A stretch of DNA of 54,034 nt from Stenotrophomonas sp. YIM B06876 (GCF_030711595.1 NZ_JAUJUJ010000016.1:1-54034), one strand, 5' to 3'. Positions 32,778-42,971 are shown, counted from the first letter of the stretch. The notes: generated by a model from the sequence alone, not told the origin. Numbers and translations: made by a program.

Positions 32778-34775
32778 ATGTTGGGAAAACTCTCGTTTGA
32801 GGCGATTCCACACGACCCGATCATCATGGTCACCTTGATCGGTGCCGGGTTGGGTGGACTGGTATTGCTGGGCCTGATCACCAGGGCCAAGCTCTGGGGC
32901 TACCTGTGGACGGAATGGTTCACTTCGGTGGACCACAAGAAGATCGGCGCGATGTACCTCATCGTGGCCTTCGTGATGATGATGCGCGGCTTTGCCGACG
33001 CGATCATGATGCGTACCCAGCAGGCGATCGCCGCTGGCGGCAACGAGGGCTTCCTGCCGCCGCACCACTACGACCAGATCTTCACCGCGCATGGCGTGAT
33101 CATGATCTTCTTCGTGGCGATGCCGCTGATCACCGGCCTGATGAACCTGGTGGTGCCGCTGCAGATCGGCGCGCGCGACGTGGCGTTCCCGTTCCTGAAC
33201 TCGCTGAGCTTCTGGCTGTTCGTGGCAGGCGCGGGCCTGATCATGATCTCGCTGGGTGTCGGCGAGTTCGCGCAGACCGGCTGGCTGGCGTTCCCGCCGT
33301 TGTCGGGTCTGGAATACAGTCCGGGAGTCGGGGTCGATTACTACATCTGGGGCCTGCAGGTGGCCGGTCTGGGTACCACCCTGAGCGGTATCAACTTCTT
33401 CATTACCATCCTGAAGATGCGTACCCCCGGCATGAAGTTGATGACCATGCCGGTCTTCACCTGGACCGCGCTGGTCACCAACGTGCTGATCATCGCCGCG
33501 TTCCCGGTGCTGACCATCACCCTGGTGTTGCTGACCCTGGACCGTTACCTGGGCATGCACTTCTTCACCAATGATGCGGGCGGCAACGCCATGCTCTACA
33601 TCAACCTGATCTGGATCTGGGGTCACCCGGAAGTCTATATCCTGGTGCTGCCGGCCTTCGGCGTGTTCTCCGAAGTGATCGCCACGTTCTCGCGCAAGGC
33701 GCTGTTCGGCTACAAGGGCATGGTCTACGCCACCGCCGCGATCGGCGTGCTGTCGTTCCTGGTGTGGTTGCACCACTTCTTCACCATGGGGTCGGGTGCC
33801 AACGTCAATGCCTTCTTCGGCATCACCACGATGATCATCTCGATCCCGACCGGGGTGAAGGTGTTCAACTGGCTGTTCACCATGTTCCGCGGCCGCGTGC
33901 AGTTCACCAGCCCGGTGCTGTGGACGATCGGCTTCATGATCACCTTCGTGATCGGCGGCATGACCGGTGTGATGCTGGCGATCCCGGCGATCGACTTCCT
34001 GATGCACAACTCGCTGTTCCTGATCGCGCATTTCCACAACGTGATCATCGGCGGCGTGGTGTTCGGCATGTTCGCCGGCATCACCTACTGGTGGCCGAAG
34101 ATGTTCGGCTTCAAGCTGGACGAAACCTGGGGCAAGCGTGCGTTCTGGGGCTGGTTCATCGGCTTCTATGTCGCCTTCATGCCGCTGTACGTGCTGGGCT
34201 TCATGGGTGTCACCCGCCGCCTGCAGAGCTATCCGAACGCCGACTACCAGCCGTACTTCGTGGTGGCAGCGATCGGTGCGTTCATCATCGGCGCCGGCAT
34301 CCTGTGCCAGGTCATCCAGCTCTACGTTTCCATCCGCGACCGCAAGAAGAACATGGACCTCACGGGCGATCCGTGGGACGCCCGTACCCTGGAGTGGGAA
34401 ACCGCTTCGCCGGTGCAGTTCTACAACTTCGCCGTGCTGCCCAAGGGCGAGGAGCTGGACGATTTCTGGGAGCGCAAGCAGCGTGGTGAGGGCTGGGTCA
34501 AGCCGGCCAAGTACAGCGACATCCACATGCCGCGCAACACCGGGGCCGGTGTGGTGATCGGTGCCTTCAGCCTGGTGTTCGGTTTCGCGATGATCTGGCA
34601 CATCTGGTGGATGGCCATCCTCGGCCTGGCCGGCATGATCGGCGCCTTCATCTGGCGCACGTTCGACAAGGACGTGGACTACTGGGTCCCCGCTGCGGAA
34701 GTGGAGCGGATCGAGAACGAACATCGCCGTCACCTGGTCGCCCAGGGTCTGGTGAAAACGGAGTTGAAGGCATGA
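32778..34775 (+). CDS. cyoB: Cytochrome bo3 ubiquinol oxidase subunit I (CyoB)
   Basis: This 665-residue subunit carries haem b, haem o3 and CuB and pumps protons. Conserved ligands are seen in [33 protein letters not shown] (CuB His and Tyr), [14 protein letters not shown], and [13 protein letters not shown] (haem His). The quinol oxidase N-terminus [20 protein letters not shown] matches E. coli CyoB closely. I choose ATG 32778 because GGGAG lies 7 bases before it; an in-frame ATG at 32772 overlaps the cyoA stop but has poor spacing. The stop overlaps cyoC (ATGA). Confidence 0.97.
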   Translation: MLGKLSFEAIPHDPIIMVTLIGAGLGGLVLLGLITRAKLWGYLWTEWFTSVDHKKIGAMYLIVAFVMMMRGFADAIMMRTQQAIAAGGNEGFLPPHHYDQIFTAHGVIMIFFVAMPLITGLMNLVVPLQIGARDVAFPFLNSLSFWLFVAGAGLIMISLGVGEFAQTGWLAFPPLSGLEYSPGVGVDYYIWGLQVAGLGTTLSGINFFITILKMRTPGMKLMTMPVFTWTALVTNVLIIAAFPVLTITLVLLTLDRYLGMHFFTNDAGGNAMLYINLIWIWGHPEVYILVLPAFGVFSEVIATFSRKALFGYKGMVYATAAIGVLSFLVWLHHFFTMGSGANVNAFFGITTMIISIPTGVKVFNWLFTMFRGRVQFTSPVLWTIGFMITFVIGGMTGVMLAIPAIDFLMHNSLFLIAHFHNVIIGGVVFGMFAGITYWWPKMFGFKLDETWGKRAFWGWFIGFYVAFMPLYVLGFMGVTRRLQSYPNADYQPYFVVAAIGAFIIGAGILCQVIQLYVSIRDRKKNMDLTGDPWDARTLEWETASPVQFYNFAVLPKGEELDDFWERKQRGEGWVKPAKYSDIHMPRNTGAGVVIGAFSLVFGFAMIWHIWWMAILGLAGMIGAFIWRTFDKDVDYWVPAAEVERIENEHRRHLVAQGLVKTELKA

Positions 34776-35401
34776 GCAATATCGCCCCCACCCTGAACCA
34801 CGGTTCCGCCGCGCTTGCGGCGGACCATGGCCACGAGCACCACGACGCCGGCGAGAACATCGTGTTCGGTTTCTGGGTGTATCTGATGAGCGATCTGCTC
34901 ATCTTCGCCACGCTGTTCGTCACCTTCGTGGTGCTGTCCGGCGGCACCAATGGCGGACCGGCGGGCAAGGAGCTGTTCGACCTGTCGTTCGTGGCCGGTG
35001 AAACCGCGCTGCTGCTGGTGTCCTCGCTGACCTTCGGCCTGGGCATGATCGCCATGCACCACAAGAAGGTCGGCCAGATGTTCGGCTGGCTGGTCGTCAC
35101 CTGGCTGCTGGGTGCCGGCTTCATGGTCATGGAAATCTGGGAGTTCCAGCATCTGGTCCACCAGGGCTATGGCCCGGACCACAGTGCCTTCCTGTCGGCG
35201 TTCTTCGCCCTGGTCGGCACCCACGGTCTGCACGTGTCCGCAGGCCTGCTGTGGCTGCTGGTGATGTTCGTCCAGCTCAAGCAGAACGGTCTTACCCCGA
35301 CCAACAAGACCCGCATGGCGTGCCTGAGCCTGTTCTGGCACTTCCTGGATCTGGTCTGGATCGGCGTGTTCTCTGTCGTCTATCTGTCGGGAGCCATCTG
35401 A
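34772..35401 (+). CDS. cyoC: Cytochrome bo3 ubiquinol oxidase subunit III (CyoC)
   Basis: This 209-residue polytopic subunit has about five helices and the motifs [55 protein letters not shown] and [20 protein letters not shown]. Its N-terminus is His-rich ([10 protein letters not shown]). It overlaps cyoB (ATGA) and cyoD (TGATG), so the operon is translationally coupled. Confidence 0.96.
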   Translation: MSNIAPTLNHGSAALAADHGHEHHDAGENIVFGFWVYLMSDLLIFATLFVTFVVLSGGTNGGPAGKELFDLSFVAGETALLLVSSLTFGLGMIAMHHKKVGQMFGWLVVTWLLGAGFMVMEIWEFQHLVHQGYGPDHSAFLSAFFALVGTHGLHVSAGLLWLLVMFVQLKQNGLTPTNKTRMACLSLFWHFLDLVWIGVFSVVYLSGAI

Positions 35402-35742
35402 TGTCCGCACATGACAATCCTGCCCAGAGCGCCGGGGGCGAGAGCCACGGCAGCGTCAAGTCCTACCTGACCGGCTTCGTGCTGGCGGCAGTGCTCACCA
35501 TCATCCCGTTCTGGGTGGTGATGAGCGGTGGCCTGTCCTCGCCGCTGGCCACCGGCCTGGTGGTCCTGGTGGCCGGTGTGCTGCAGCTGCTGGTGCACCT
35601 GGTGTTCTTCCTGCATCTGGACCGTTCCTCGTCCGCGCGCTGGAACGTCAATGCCGGGCTGTTCACCGTGCTGGTGATCGGCATCATCATTGCCGGCACC
35701 CTGTGGGTCATGTGGAACATGAACTACCACATGATGGGCTGA
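35401..35742 (+). CDS. cyoD: Cytochrome bo3 ubiquinol oxidase subunit IV (CyoD)
   Basis: This 113-residue subunit has three helices (SYLTGFVLAAVLTIIPFWVV; LVVLVAGVLQLLVHLVFFLH; VNAGLFTVLVIGIIIAGTLW), as in the Cox4/CyoD family. It starts one base inside the cyoC stop. It ends the operon, as a terminator follows; no cyoE (haem O synthase) gene is adjacent. Confidence 0.94.
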   Translation: MSAHDNPAQSAGGESHGSVKSYLTGFVLAAVLTIIPFWVVMSGGLSSPLATGLVVLVAGVLQLLVHLVFFLHLDRSSSARWNVNAGLFTVLVIGIIIAGTLWVMWNMNYHMMG

Positions 35743-35760
35743 GCGCAGGGCACTGCGTTG

Positions 35761-35794
35761 CAAACAAGGGCCGCCGCAAGGCGGCTTTTGTTTG
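35761..35794 (+). terminator. Terminator after cyoD
   Basis: CAAACAA and TTGTTTG flank an inner stem GCCGCC / GGCGGC with a GCAA loop, followed by T-rich sequence. Confidence 0.85.
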
Positions 35795-35933
35795 CCTGCA
35801 ATCCGCGCGAGGGAAGCCCGGCCTGGTCCGCAACGCAGTTGGCATGCGCCCACTTCGCTGCACGCTGGCGCTGGTCTCATCGGGCGCGACGGGCGCAGGC
35901 TAGAGTAGTGGCCCAGTCCCCATGGAAGCGATG

Positions 35934-37328
35934 ATGGCCAAGACCCCGGGCAAGGCCCGTACCGCCTATGTCTGCAGCGAATGCGGCGCCGAATACAGCA
36001 AATGGCAGGGCCAATGCACCGAGTGCGGGGTCTGGAACGTGCTCAGCGAGATCGTGCTGGAAAGTGCGGCGGCGGTGAAATCGCCGGCCTCGCGCCGCAG
36101 CGGCTGGGCCGGCAAGGTCGAGGCGCCGCAGATCACCGCGCTCAAGGACGTGCAGCACAGCGAGCACGCACGGGTGACCACCGGCATCGGCGAATTCGAT
36201 CGGGTGCTGGGCGGTGGCCTGGTCGAAGGCGCGGTGGTGCTGGTCGGTGGCGACCCGGGTATCGGCAAGTCGACGCTGCTGCTGCAGGCGGTGGCGCGGA
36301 TGGCCGGCACCCTGCCGGTGCTGTATGTCACCGGTGAGGAATCATTGGCCCAGGTGGCCGGTCGCGCCGCGCGGCTGGATCTGCCGCTGGAGGGCGTCAA
36401 TGCGCTGGCCGAAACCGGCATCGAGAACATCCTGCAGCACGCCAGCACCGCGCGGCCGAAGCTGATCGTGGCCGATTCGGTGCAGACGCTGTGGACCGAG
36501 TCGCTGACCGCCGCGCCCGGTTCGGTCAGCCAGGTGCGCGAGAGTGCGGCGCGGCTGGTGCGCTATGCCAAGGAAACCGGCACCGCGGTGTTCCTGGTCG
36601 GCCATGTGACCAAGGAAGGCGGCATCGCCGGCCCGCGCGTGCTCGAGCACATGGTCGATGCGGTGCTGTATTTCGAAGGCGAAAGCGGCAGCCGTTTCCG
36701 GGTCTTGCGGGCGTTCAAGAACCGCTTCGGTGCGGTCAACGAGCTGGGTGTATTCGCGATGGGCGAGAAGGGCCTGAAGGAAGTGCCCAATCCCTCGGCG
36801 ATCTTCCTGTCGGGCGGCAGCACCCGCCAGCCCGGCAGCTGCGTGATGGTCACGCGCGAGGGAACCCGGCCGCTGCTGGTGGAGGTGCAGGCGCTGGTGG
36901 ATACCTCGCCGCTGTCCAACCCGCGCCGGGTCGCGGTGGGCCTGGAGCAGAACCGGTTGGCGATGCTGCTGGCGGTGCTGCACCGTCATGGCGGGGTGCT
37001 GACCGGCGACCAGGACGTGTTCGTCAATGTGGTCGGCGGCATCCGCGTGCAGGAGACCGCCGTGGATCTGCCGGTGCTGCTGGCGGTGCTGTCTTCGCTG
37101 CAGGACCGGCCGCTGGCGGACAAGACAATCGCTTTTGGCGAAGTCGGCCTGTCCGGCGAGATCCGCCCGGTGCCCAACGGCGAGGAGCGCCTGCGTGAAG
37201 CGGCGACCCACGGCTTCAAACGCGCGATCGTGCCCAAGGCCAATGCGCCCAAGGCCGGAACGGTGAAGGGAATGGAAGTGATCGCGGTGGAGCGCCTGGC
37301 GGAGGCGTTGGAGGCGGCCGCGCAGTAA
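35934..37328 (+). CDS. radA: DNA repair protein RadA
   Basis: This 464-residue recombination ATPase promotes branch migration. The N-terminal zinc finger has CSECGAEYSKWQGQCTEC. The ATPase has Walker A GGDPGIGKSTLLLQ and Walker B PKLIVADSVQTLW, and the family-specific KNRFG motif (AFKNRFGAVNELGVF). The C-terminal Lon-protease-like domain has VNVVGGIRVQETAVDLPVLL and FGEVGLSGEIRPVPNGE. Three ATGs are close; I choose 35934 (MAKTPGKARTAYVCSECG) because GGAAG is best spaced to it and family members start there. Confidence 0.95.
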   Translation: MAKTPGKARTAYVCSECGAEYSKWQGQCTECGVWNVLSEIVLESAAAVKSPASRRSGWAGKVEAPQITALKDVQHSEHARVTTGIGEFDRVLGGGLVEGAVVLVGGDPGIGKSTLLLQAVARMAGTLPVLYVTGEESLAQVAGRAARLDLPLEGVNALAETGIENILQHASTARPKLIVADSVQTLWTESLTAAPGSVSQVRESAARLVRYAKETGTAVFLVGHVTKEGGIAGPRVLEHMVDAVLYFEGESGSRFRVLRAFKNRFGAVNELGVFAMGEKGLKEVPNPSAIFLSGGSTRQPGSCVMVTREGTRPLLVEVQALVDTSPLSNPRRVAVGLEQNRLAMLLAVLHRHGGVLTGDQDVFVNVVGGIRVQETAVDLPVLLAVLSSLQDRPLADKTIAFGEVGLSGEIRPVPNGEERLREAATHGFKRAIVPKANAPKAGTVKGMEVIAVERLAEALEAAAQ

Positions 37329-37372
37329 GCCGCGCCGGCTCCGTTGCGGCATCCGCAGCGGAGCCGGTGTGT

Positions 37373-38164
37373 TCAGCGGGGCTTGAGCACCAGTTCGATC
37401 ACGAACTGGCTGCCGAAGAACGCCAGCAGCAGCAGGGCCATCGCGCTCAACGTCCAGTGCACGGCCTTGATCCCGCGCCAGCCATAGCGGTGGCGGCCGA
37501 CCAGCAAAGTGCCGAACACGATCCACGACAGCATGCTGAGCACGGTCTTGTGCACCAGCTTCTGCGCCAGCAGGTCATCGACGAACAGCACCCCGCTGAG
37601 CAGGGTCAAGGTCAGTAGGCTGAAGCCGACGGCGATGGTCCGGAACAGCAGGGTTTCCAGATCGGCCAGCGGCGGCAGCGCACGCAACCAGGGGTGGAAG
37701 TCGCGGCGGCGCAGGGCCCGCTCCTGCAGCCACAGCATGATCGCCAGCAATGCGCCGATGCCCAGGGTGGCGTAGGCCAGCAGCGCCAGCCAGGCGTGGG
37801 CGGCCAGTTGCCAGCTCAGCGCCTTGCTCGGTTCATGGCCGTAGCCGTGATAGACCGCCAGCAGCAGCGCTGCAATCGGGAACACCACCACCCCCAGCGC
37901 CGCCATGCGGCCACGCGCGCCGACCAGCGTGGTCAGTACCGCCATGCCCAGTGAGACCAGCGACAACGCGGCGAAGAAGTGCATGTCCGGTCCGCCGGCG
38001 GTACGCAGGGCGACCATCAGGTGGTAGCCGCCATGCAGCACCAGTGCGCCGGTCGCAGGCCACAGCCAGGCGGAGGACGGCGGCGCCTGCGTATTGCCGA
38101 TGGAGCGCACCAGCAGCAGCGACGCGGCCAGATAGAGCAGGACAGAGATGAGAACGATTGACAT
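37373..38164 (-). CDS. CcsA/YpjD-like inner-membrane protein (cytochrome c assembly family)
   Basis: This 263-residue protein has about eight membrane helices and the cytochrome_c_asm signature: AAHAWLALLAYATLGIGALL, WLRALPPLADLETLLFRTIA, GVLFVDDLLAQKLVHKTVLS and GWRGIKAVHWTLSAMALLLL. Members such as E. coli YpjD lie next to ffh and have no proven role, while CcsA/CcmC relatives handle haem. Here a transporter gene sits between it and ffh. The ATG at 38164 (MSIVLISVLLYLAASLLLVR) is chosen over a long upstream extension. Confidence 0.88.
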   Translation of the reverse strand: MSIVLISVLLYLAASLLLVRSIGNTQAPPSSAWLWPATGALVLHGGYHLMVALRTAGGPDMHFFAALSLVSLGMAVLTTLVGARGRMAALGVVVFPIAALLLAVYHGYGHEPSKALSWQLAAHAWLALLAYATLGIGALLAIMLWLQERALRRRDFHPWLRALPPLADLETLLFRTIAVGFSLLTLTLLSGVLFVDDLLAQKLVHKTVLSMLSWIVFGTLLVGRHRYGWRGIKAVHWTLSAMALLLLAFFGSQFVIELVLKPR

Positions 38165-38316
38165 CTTGGAAGTGTCGCACAGGCCGCAGTTCAAAACCGC
38201 ATGGCAATGCGTCGCGACGGTGGATGACGGGTGCGCTTGTGCGCTTTGTTGCGGGTGCGCGGCAGCGCGGTTGGGGCGCGTGCCACAGCTGCGCTGCACG
38301 CATATCGAACCTGCAA

Positions 38317-39387
38317 TCAGTTGTGCGGGCGACCGGCCCGTATGCCGGCGGCAAGCGCGTGCCAGGCGTGGCGCAGCGCGCCGGCAAAAGCGGCGATCCA
38401 GGCCAGCAGCGCGGTGCCCAGAAACACGCCTGGCAAGGTGGTCAGGAAGGGAAAATCCATCGCCACCACCAGCTCATGGGTGCTGGCCGCATACATGCCC
38501 AGCGGAAACACCGCGCCCCAGTACAGCGGGTCGTACTTCAGAGGGAAACGTTTGCAGGCATAACGCCACAAGGCCAGCACCAGCAGCATCGGGATCCACC
38601 AGGTACCGGTGGCCCAGTAGAACACCGTGAAACCTTTCAGGAACGGCAGCAGCGAATGCAGGAACGGCGCTTCGGCGGCGTTGCCGATCAGCAGCGATCC
38701 ACCCAGTGTGGAAATGGCCATCGCGCCCATGTTGATCCAGTAGGGCGGGGCGAGGTCGTCGGGACGGAAACGGAAAAACGTGTAGCGGTAGAAAATCAAC
38801 GACATCATCCAGATGTAGAGCATCCCGCCCCACAGCCACATCGACAGCGCCAGCAAATTCATCTCCAGCTTCCACGGCTGGCCGATGCGCGCCGCCAGCA
38901 GCGCACTGAGCACCGCCACCGACTGGGTCGCCACCACCGCCAGCAGCCAGCCGCCGTTGATGCCGCGGTCCAGTGCGGGTTTTGCTTCCTTGATGGTGAG
39001 GAGGGTGAATATCGCGTAGGTGAAAAACAGCCACAGCAGTGCCGCCAGTCCCCACAGCAGCAGGCCCGGGGCCAGGCTGCCGGCCAGCAGCAGGCACTGG
39101 CTGCCGAGTACGCCCGTGGCGGCGACCACGGTGAAGTAGCCCGGCCCGCGCAGATGGTCGCCCAGGTCGGCAGCCACCGCGCGCGGGTAGCGTTTCAGTC
39201 GCAGCAGATACAGCGCCCCCAGCAACGGGTACAGCGCCAGGTTCAGTACGAACAGCCCGTGTGCCAGCCATCCCACGCCGAGCATGTGGCTGGCAATGGA
39301 AAGGATGCCGGTCGCCATGACCATGCCGAAGTAGGCCGGCGACAGGGTTTCCAGCGCGCGGGCAGCGGTGGGGCGGGAAGTGGACAT
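38317..39387 (-). CDS. TDT/SLAC1 family (TehA-like) transporter
   Basis: This 356-residue protein has about ten membrane helices with the TDT family pattern: LETLSPAYFGMVMATGILSI, ALYPLLGALYLLRLKRYPRA, YFTVVAATGVLGSQCLLL, PYWINMGAMAISTLGGSLLI, FYWATGTWWIPMLLVLALWR and YDPLYWGAVFPLGMYAASTH. Family members export anions, C4-dicarboxylates, tellurite-related anions or sulphite. Substrate here is unknown. A very long open frame runs upstream antisense to ffh; the ATG at 39387 gives the true start. Confidence 0.88.
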   Translation of the reverse strand: MSTSRPTAARALETLSPAYFGMVMATGILSIASHMLGVGWLAHGLFVLNLALYPLLGALYLLRLKRYPRAVAADLGDHLRGPGYFTVVAATGVLGSQCLLLAGSLAPGLLLWGLAALLWLFFTYAIFTLLTIKEAKPALDRGINGGWLLAVVATQSVAVLSALLAARIGQPWKLEMNLLALSMWLWGGMLYIWMMSLIFYRYTFFRFRPDDLAPPYWINMGAMAISTLGGSLLIGNAAEAPFLHSLLPFLKGFTVFYWATGTWWIPMLLVLALWRYACKRFPLKYDPLYWGAVFPLGMYAASTHELVVAMDFPFLTTLPGVFLGTALLAWIAAFAGALRHAWHALAAGIRAGRPHN

Positions 39388-39465
39388 CGGCCTTCCAGCG
39401 GGGCGGCAGGGGGAATGGTGGCATATCGGTGGTGGAGCGACGGTCGCCGGGCGCGCGCCTGTGGC

Positions 39466-39494
39466 TTCGGCATGATGGGCGCGCCCGCTATACT
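39466..39494 (+). promoter_or_regulatory. Probable promoter of ffh
   Basis: A weak -35 TTCGGC (39466-39471), a 17-base spacer and a good -10 TATACT (39489-39494) lie 37 bases before ffh. Confidence 0.55.
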
Positions 39495-39531
39495 TCCTGC
39501 TTCTTCGTCCCCGTTTCGCAGGTTGCACCGC

Positions 39532-40911
39532 ATGTTCGAGTCCCTGACCCAGCGCCTTTCCGGCACCATCGAGCGCCTGCGTGGCCGTGGCCGTCTCACC
39601 GAGGAAAACATCCGCGAGGCCACCCGCGAGGTGCGCATCGCGCTGCTCGAAGCCGACGTCGCGCTGCCGGTGGTGCAGGCGCTGGTCGAGCGCATCAAGG
39701 TGCGCGCGGTCGGCCAGGAAGTGCTCAAGTCGCTGACCCCGGGCCAGGCACTGATCAAGGTCGTACGCGACGAACTGACCGCGGTGATGGGCTCGACCGC
39801 GGCCGACCTGAATCTGAACGTGCCGGCGCCGGCGATCATCCTGATGGCGGGCCTGCAGGGCGCGGGCAAGACCACCACGGTCGGCAAGCTGGCCAAGCAC
39901 CTGAAGGAAAAGCGCAAGAAGAAGGTGATGGTGGTATCGGCCGACGTCTACCGTCCGGCCGCGATCGAGCAGCTCAAGACCCTGGCCGAACAGGTCGGGG
40001 TGCTGTTCTTCCCGTCCAGCGCCGGGCAGAAGCCGGTCGATATCGTGCGGGCGGCCATTGACGACGCGCGCAAGTCGTTTGTCGACGTGCTGCTGGTGGA
40101 TACCGCCGGCCGCCTCGCCATCGACGAAGCGATGATGACCGAGATCAAGGCGCTGCACGCCGCGATCAAGCCGGTTGAGACGCTGTTCGTGGTCGATGCG
40201 ATGACCGGCCAGGACGCGGCCAACACCGCCAAGGCCTTCGGCGAGGCGCTGCCGCTGACCGGCGTGGTGCTGACCAAGACCGACGGTGACGCCCGCGGCG
40301 GTGCCGCGCTGAGCGTGCGCTACATCACCGGCAAGCCGGTCAAGTTCACCGGTACCGGCGAGAAGCTGGACGGGCTGGACGTGTTCCATCCGGACCGTGT
40401 CGCCAGCCGCATCCTGGACATGGGCGACGTGCTGTCGCTGGTCGAACAGGTCGAGCAGCAGGTCGACAAGGACAAGGCGCAGAAACTGGCCGAGAAGGTG
40501 GCCAGCGGCAAAAAATTCAATCTCAACGACATGCGCGACCAGCTTGAGCAGATGCAGAACATGGGCGGCATCGGTGGGCTGATGGACAAGCTGCCGGGGC
40601 TGGGCAAGATTCCGGAAAACCTCAAGGCGCAGGTTGCCGGCAACAAGGAAGTGCCGCGGATGATCGCGATCATCAATTCGATGACGAAGAAGGAGCGGCG
40701 CAATCCGGGTCTGCTCAACGGTTCGCGACGTGCGCGTATCGCCCGTGGTTCGGGCACACAGCCGGCCGACGTCAACAAGCTGATGAAGCAGTACCAGCAG
40801 ATGGAAAAAATGATGGGCAAGCTGGCCGGCGGCGGCATGAAGGGCATGATGCGCAGCATGAAAGGCATGATGGGTGCGATGGGCGGACGCGGCGGTCTGC
40901 CGTTCCGTTGA
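39532..40911 (+). CDS. ffh: Signal recognition particle protein Ffh
   Basis: This 459-residue GTPase binds 4.5S RNA and signal sequences for cotranslational membrane targeting. The N domain starts MFESLTQRLSGTIERLRGRG. The G domain has the P-loop GLQGAGKTTTVGKLA, VVSADVYRPAAIEQL, DVLLVDTAGRL and TKTDGDARGGAALS. The C-terminal M domain is Met-rich (MMRSMKGMMGAMGG) and includes RIARGSGT. The long open frame upstream is not coding for this protein. It heads the conserved ffh-rpsP region. Confidence 0.97.
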   Translation: MFESLTQRLSGTIERLRGRGRLTEENIREATREVRIALLEADVALPVVQALVERIKVRAVGQEVLKSLTPGQALIKVVRDELTAVMGSTAADLNLNVPAPAIILMAGLQGAGKTTTVGKLAKHLKEKRKKKVMVVSADVYRPAAIEQLKTLAEQVGVLFFPSSAGQKPVDIVRAAIDDARKSFVDVLLVDTAGRLAIDEAMMTEIKALHAAIKPVETLFVVDAMTGQDAANTAKAFGEALPLTGVVLTKTDGDARGGAALSVRYITGKPVKFTGTGEKLDGLDVFHPDRVASRILDMGDVLSLVEQVEQQVDKDKAQKLAEKVASGKKFNLNDMRDQLEQMQNMGGIGGLMDKLPGLGKIPENLKAQVAGNKEVPRMIAIINSMTKKERRNPGLLNGSRRARIARGSGTQPADVNKLMKQYQQMEKMMGKLAGGGMKGMMRSMKGMMGAMGGRGGLPFR

Positions 40912-41009
40912 GGGCCACGGCCGCTGTGGTTGCAGGCCGCGCGGCGTATGCTGGGCGCGGTTGCGCTGCTGCGGTATGTGGTCAATGAATGCTTCGCCGA
41001 TCCCTGCAC

Positions 41010-41035
41010 ACGCCGACAGTTTCTGTCGGCGTTTT
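41010..41035 (+). terminator. Terminator between ffh and the aminotransferase gene
   Basis: CGCCGACA / TGTCGGCG with a 5-base loop, then TTTTGCGTT. It lies in the 318-base gap 40912-41229, in which I see nothing else; the rest is GC-rich sequence that stays open in the frame of the next gene but has no homology I recognise. Confidence 0.85.
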
Positions 41036-41229
41036 GCGTTGCAGGCGCCGATCCTGCCGGCGCCCATGACGGGCGTCTGTACGGCTGGCCTGTCGATCGC
41101 CGCCGGTGGCCGCGGCGCGCTGCGCGCGGTGCCCTGCCCGGCGCAGGCTATCGGCCGTTGGAAGGGGGCGCCGGCACGGCCGGTCGCCGGGGTACTGCAG
41201 ACAATGGGGATGCAGGCGGGGGCGCTGCT

Positions 41230-42024
41230 GTGAGCCGGATCTTCTGTAATGGGTACGAAGCCACGGCCGAGGCTCTGGCCGCCGCGCTGACCAACTACGG
41301 ACACTTCACTTCGATGCAGGTGCGCGGCAGCGCGGTGCAGGGATTGGACCTGCATCTGCAGCGCCTGCAACAGGGCACGCAGGCGCTGTTTTCCAGCGGG
41401 CTGGACGAGGCGCAGCTGCGCGGCTGGCTGCGCGCGGCGCTGGCTGCCTGCGGAGTGGTCGATGCCTCGCTGCGGATCACCGTGCTGTCGCGCCAGTTCG
41501 ATTTCCGCCAGCCGTTGTCGCCGGTGCCGGTCGATGTGCTGGTGTCGGTGGCGGCCCCGGTGCCGCCGGCGGACCGCGCACGTGCGCTGTGTTCGGTGGC
41601 GTATTCGCGGGAGATGCCGCATCTCAAGCATCTCGGCACGTTCGCGCTGTTCCAGCATCGCCGGCAGGCGCTGCAGGCCGGGTATGACGATGCGGTATTT
41701 GTCGACGGCGACGGCCATGTCAGTGAGGGCACCACCTGGAACCTCGCCTTATGGGACGGTCGGCGCGTGCACTGGCCCCAGGCGCCGGCCTTGCGCGGCA
41801 CCACCGAGCAGCTGCTGATGGACGGCTTGGCGTCGCAGGGGGGGGCGCAGACGCGCAGCGAAGTGGCGCTGGCCGCGCTGGACCAGTTCAGCGGCGCCAT
41901 TGCGTGCAATTCAGCCGGGATATGGCCGATCAGCAGGATCGACCGGCAACCGTTTCCCGATTCGGCGTCGTTGCTGGCGATGCTGCGTCCGTTGCTGGAC
42001 ACGCGGCCCTGGCAGCCGCTCTGA
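41230..42024 (+). CDS. Class IV PLP aminotransferase (4-amino-4-deoxychorismate lyase-like)
   Basis: From the GTG at 41230 (MSRIFCNGYEATAEAL) the protein has 264 residues. Class IV signatures are MPHLKHLGTFALFQHRRQAL with the PLP lysine and VFVDGDGHVSEGTTWNLALW with the PLP-binding Glu. RGTTEQLLMD is the conserved phosphate-binding turn. The family includes PabC (folate), branched-chain and D-amino acid enzymes; PabC is my best guess. The start is uncertain, because the frame is open upstream and no good ribosome-binding site is visible. Confidence 0.8.
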   Translation: MSRIFCNGYEATAEALAAALTNYGHFTSMQVRGSAVQGLDLHLQRLQQGTQALFSSGLDEAQLRGWLRAALAACGVVDASLRITVLSRQFDFRQPLSPVPVDVLVSVAAPVPPADRARALCSVAYSREMPHLKHLGTFALFQHRRQALQAGYDDAVFVDGDGHVSEGTTWNLALWDGRRVHWPQAPALRGTTEQLLMDGLASQGGAQTRSEVALAALDQFSGAIACNSAGIWPISRIDRQPFPDSASLLAMLRPLLDTRPWQPL

Positions 42025-42070
42025 GGCGGGCGGATGCGGGCGCCGGTCCAGGCGCAGGCTGGCGAAGGGG

Positions 42071-42099
42071 TTGGAATGACTTCCGGGCGCCGCTATAAT
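42071..42099 (+). promoter_or_regulatory. Promoter of the rpsP operon
   Basis: A -35 TTGGAA (42071-42076), a 17-base spacer and a consensus -10 TATAAT (42094-42099) lie 48 bases before rpsP. Confidence 0.8.
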
Positions 42100-42147
42100 C
42101 GCCCGCTTACCTCGCCACACTGGCGACTGGGCAACAAGGAAAACACC

Positions 42148-42408
42148 ATGGTTAAGATTCGACTGACCCGCGGCGGCGCCAAGAAGCGTCCGTTCTACCA
42201 CATCGTCGTGTCCGACGTCCGTAGCGCCCGCGATGGCCGCAACATCGAGCGCGTCGGTTACTACAACCCGGTCGCACAGGGTTCCGAGCAGCGCATCGTG
42301 CTGGACATCGCCAGTGTCGACAAGTGGGTGGCCAACGGCGCCCAGATGACCGACAAGGTCCGCAACCTGTACAAGGAAGCGACCAAGGCCCAGGCCGCTG
42401 CGGCCTGA
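42148..42408 (+). CDS. rpsP: 30S ribosomal protein S16
   Basis: This 86-residue protein starts [20 protein letters not shown] with the family region [18 protein letters not shown] and ends in an Ala-rich tail. The ATG at 42148 follows AAGGAAA. It is the first gene of the classical rpsP-rimM-trmD-rplS cluster. Confidence 0.97.
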   Translation: MVKIRLTRGGAKKRPFYHIVVSDVRSARDGRNIERVGYYNPVAQGSEQRIVLDIASVDKWVANGAQMTDKVRNLYKEATKAQAAAA

Positions 42409-42451
42409 TCCTGAGGGGCTGCGCTTTGCGGCGCAGCCCATCGGTTGAAAT

Positions 42452-42967
42452 ATGAATAAAGATACTGAACGCCGGATCCTGCTGGGCAGGGTTGCCGGCG
42501 TTTTTGGTGTGCGCGGCGAAATAAAGCTCGAGTCCTGGACCGAGCCGCGTTCCGCTATTTTCAAATACCAGCCCTGGATTCTGCGCACCCCCGCGGGGCA
42601 GGAGTCCGAGCTCAGCGGTGCGCGCGGGCGTGACACCGGCAAACATCTGATTGCCGTGTTTCCCGGGGTAACCGACCGCGACGTGGTCGAGTCGATGCGC
42701 GGCACCGAGATCTACGTGGCGCGCAGTGCGTTGCCGCCGCCGAGCGCGGACGAGTACTACTGGGTGGATCTGGAGGGTCTGCAGGTGCAGACCGTCGAGG
42801 GCGTTGCGCTGGGCACGCTGTCGCATCTGTTTTCCACCGGCTCCAATGACGTCATGGCGGTAATCGGGGACCGCGAGCGGTTGATCCCGTTCGTGCAGCC
42901 GGATTTCGTCAAATCGGTGGATTTCGACGCCAACCTGGTCGTGGTCGACTGGGATCCGGAGTTCTGA
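42452..42967 (+). CDS. rimM: Ribosome maturation factor RimM
   Basis: This 171-residue 16S rRNA processing factor has the N-terminal domain [20 protein letters not shown] and the C-terminal PRC-barrel [40 protein letters not shown] and VDWDPEF at the end. RimM binds S19 during 30S head assembly. It ends 4 bases before trmD. Confidence 0.95.
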   Translation: MNKDTERRILLGRVAGVFGVRGEIKLESWTEPRSAIFKYQPWILRTPAGQESELSGARGRDTGKHLIAVFPGVTDRDVVESMRGTEIYVARSALPPPSADEYYWVDLEGLQVQTVEGVALGTLSHLFSTGSNDVMAVIGDRERLIPFVQPDFVKSVDFDANLVVVDWDPEF

Positions 42968-42971
42968 TCCG

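Noticed and set aside
32655..34733. Long minus-strand open frame opposite cyoB
   Set aside because: Shadow frame with extreme His/Asp/Glu/Gln content; the plus-strand quinol oxidase gene is certain.
39388..41718. Extended minus-strand frame upstream of the TDT transporter
   Set aside because: It is antisense to ffh; the transporter has its own ATG at 39387 and a normal length.
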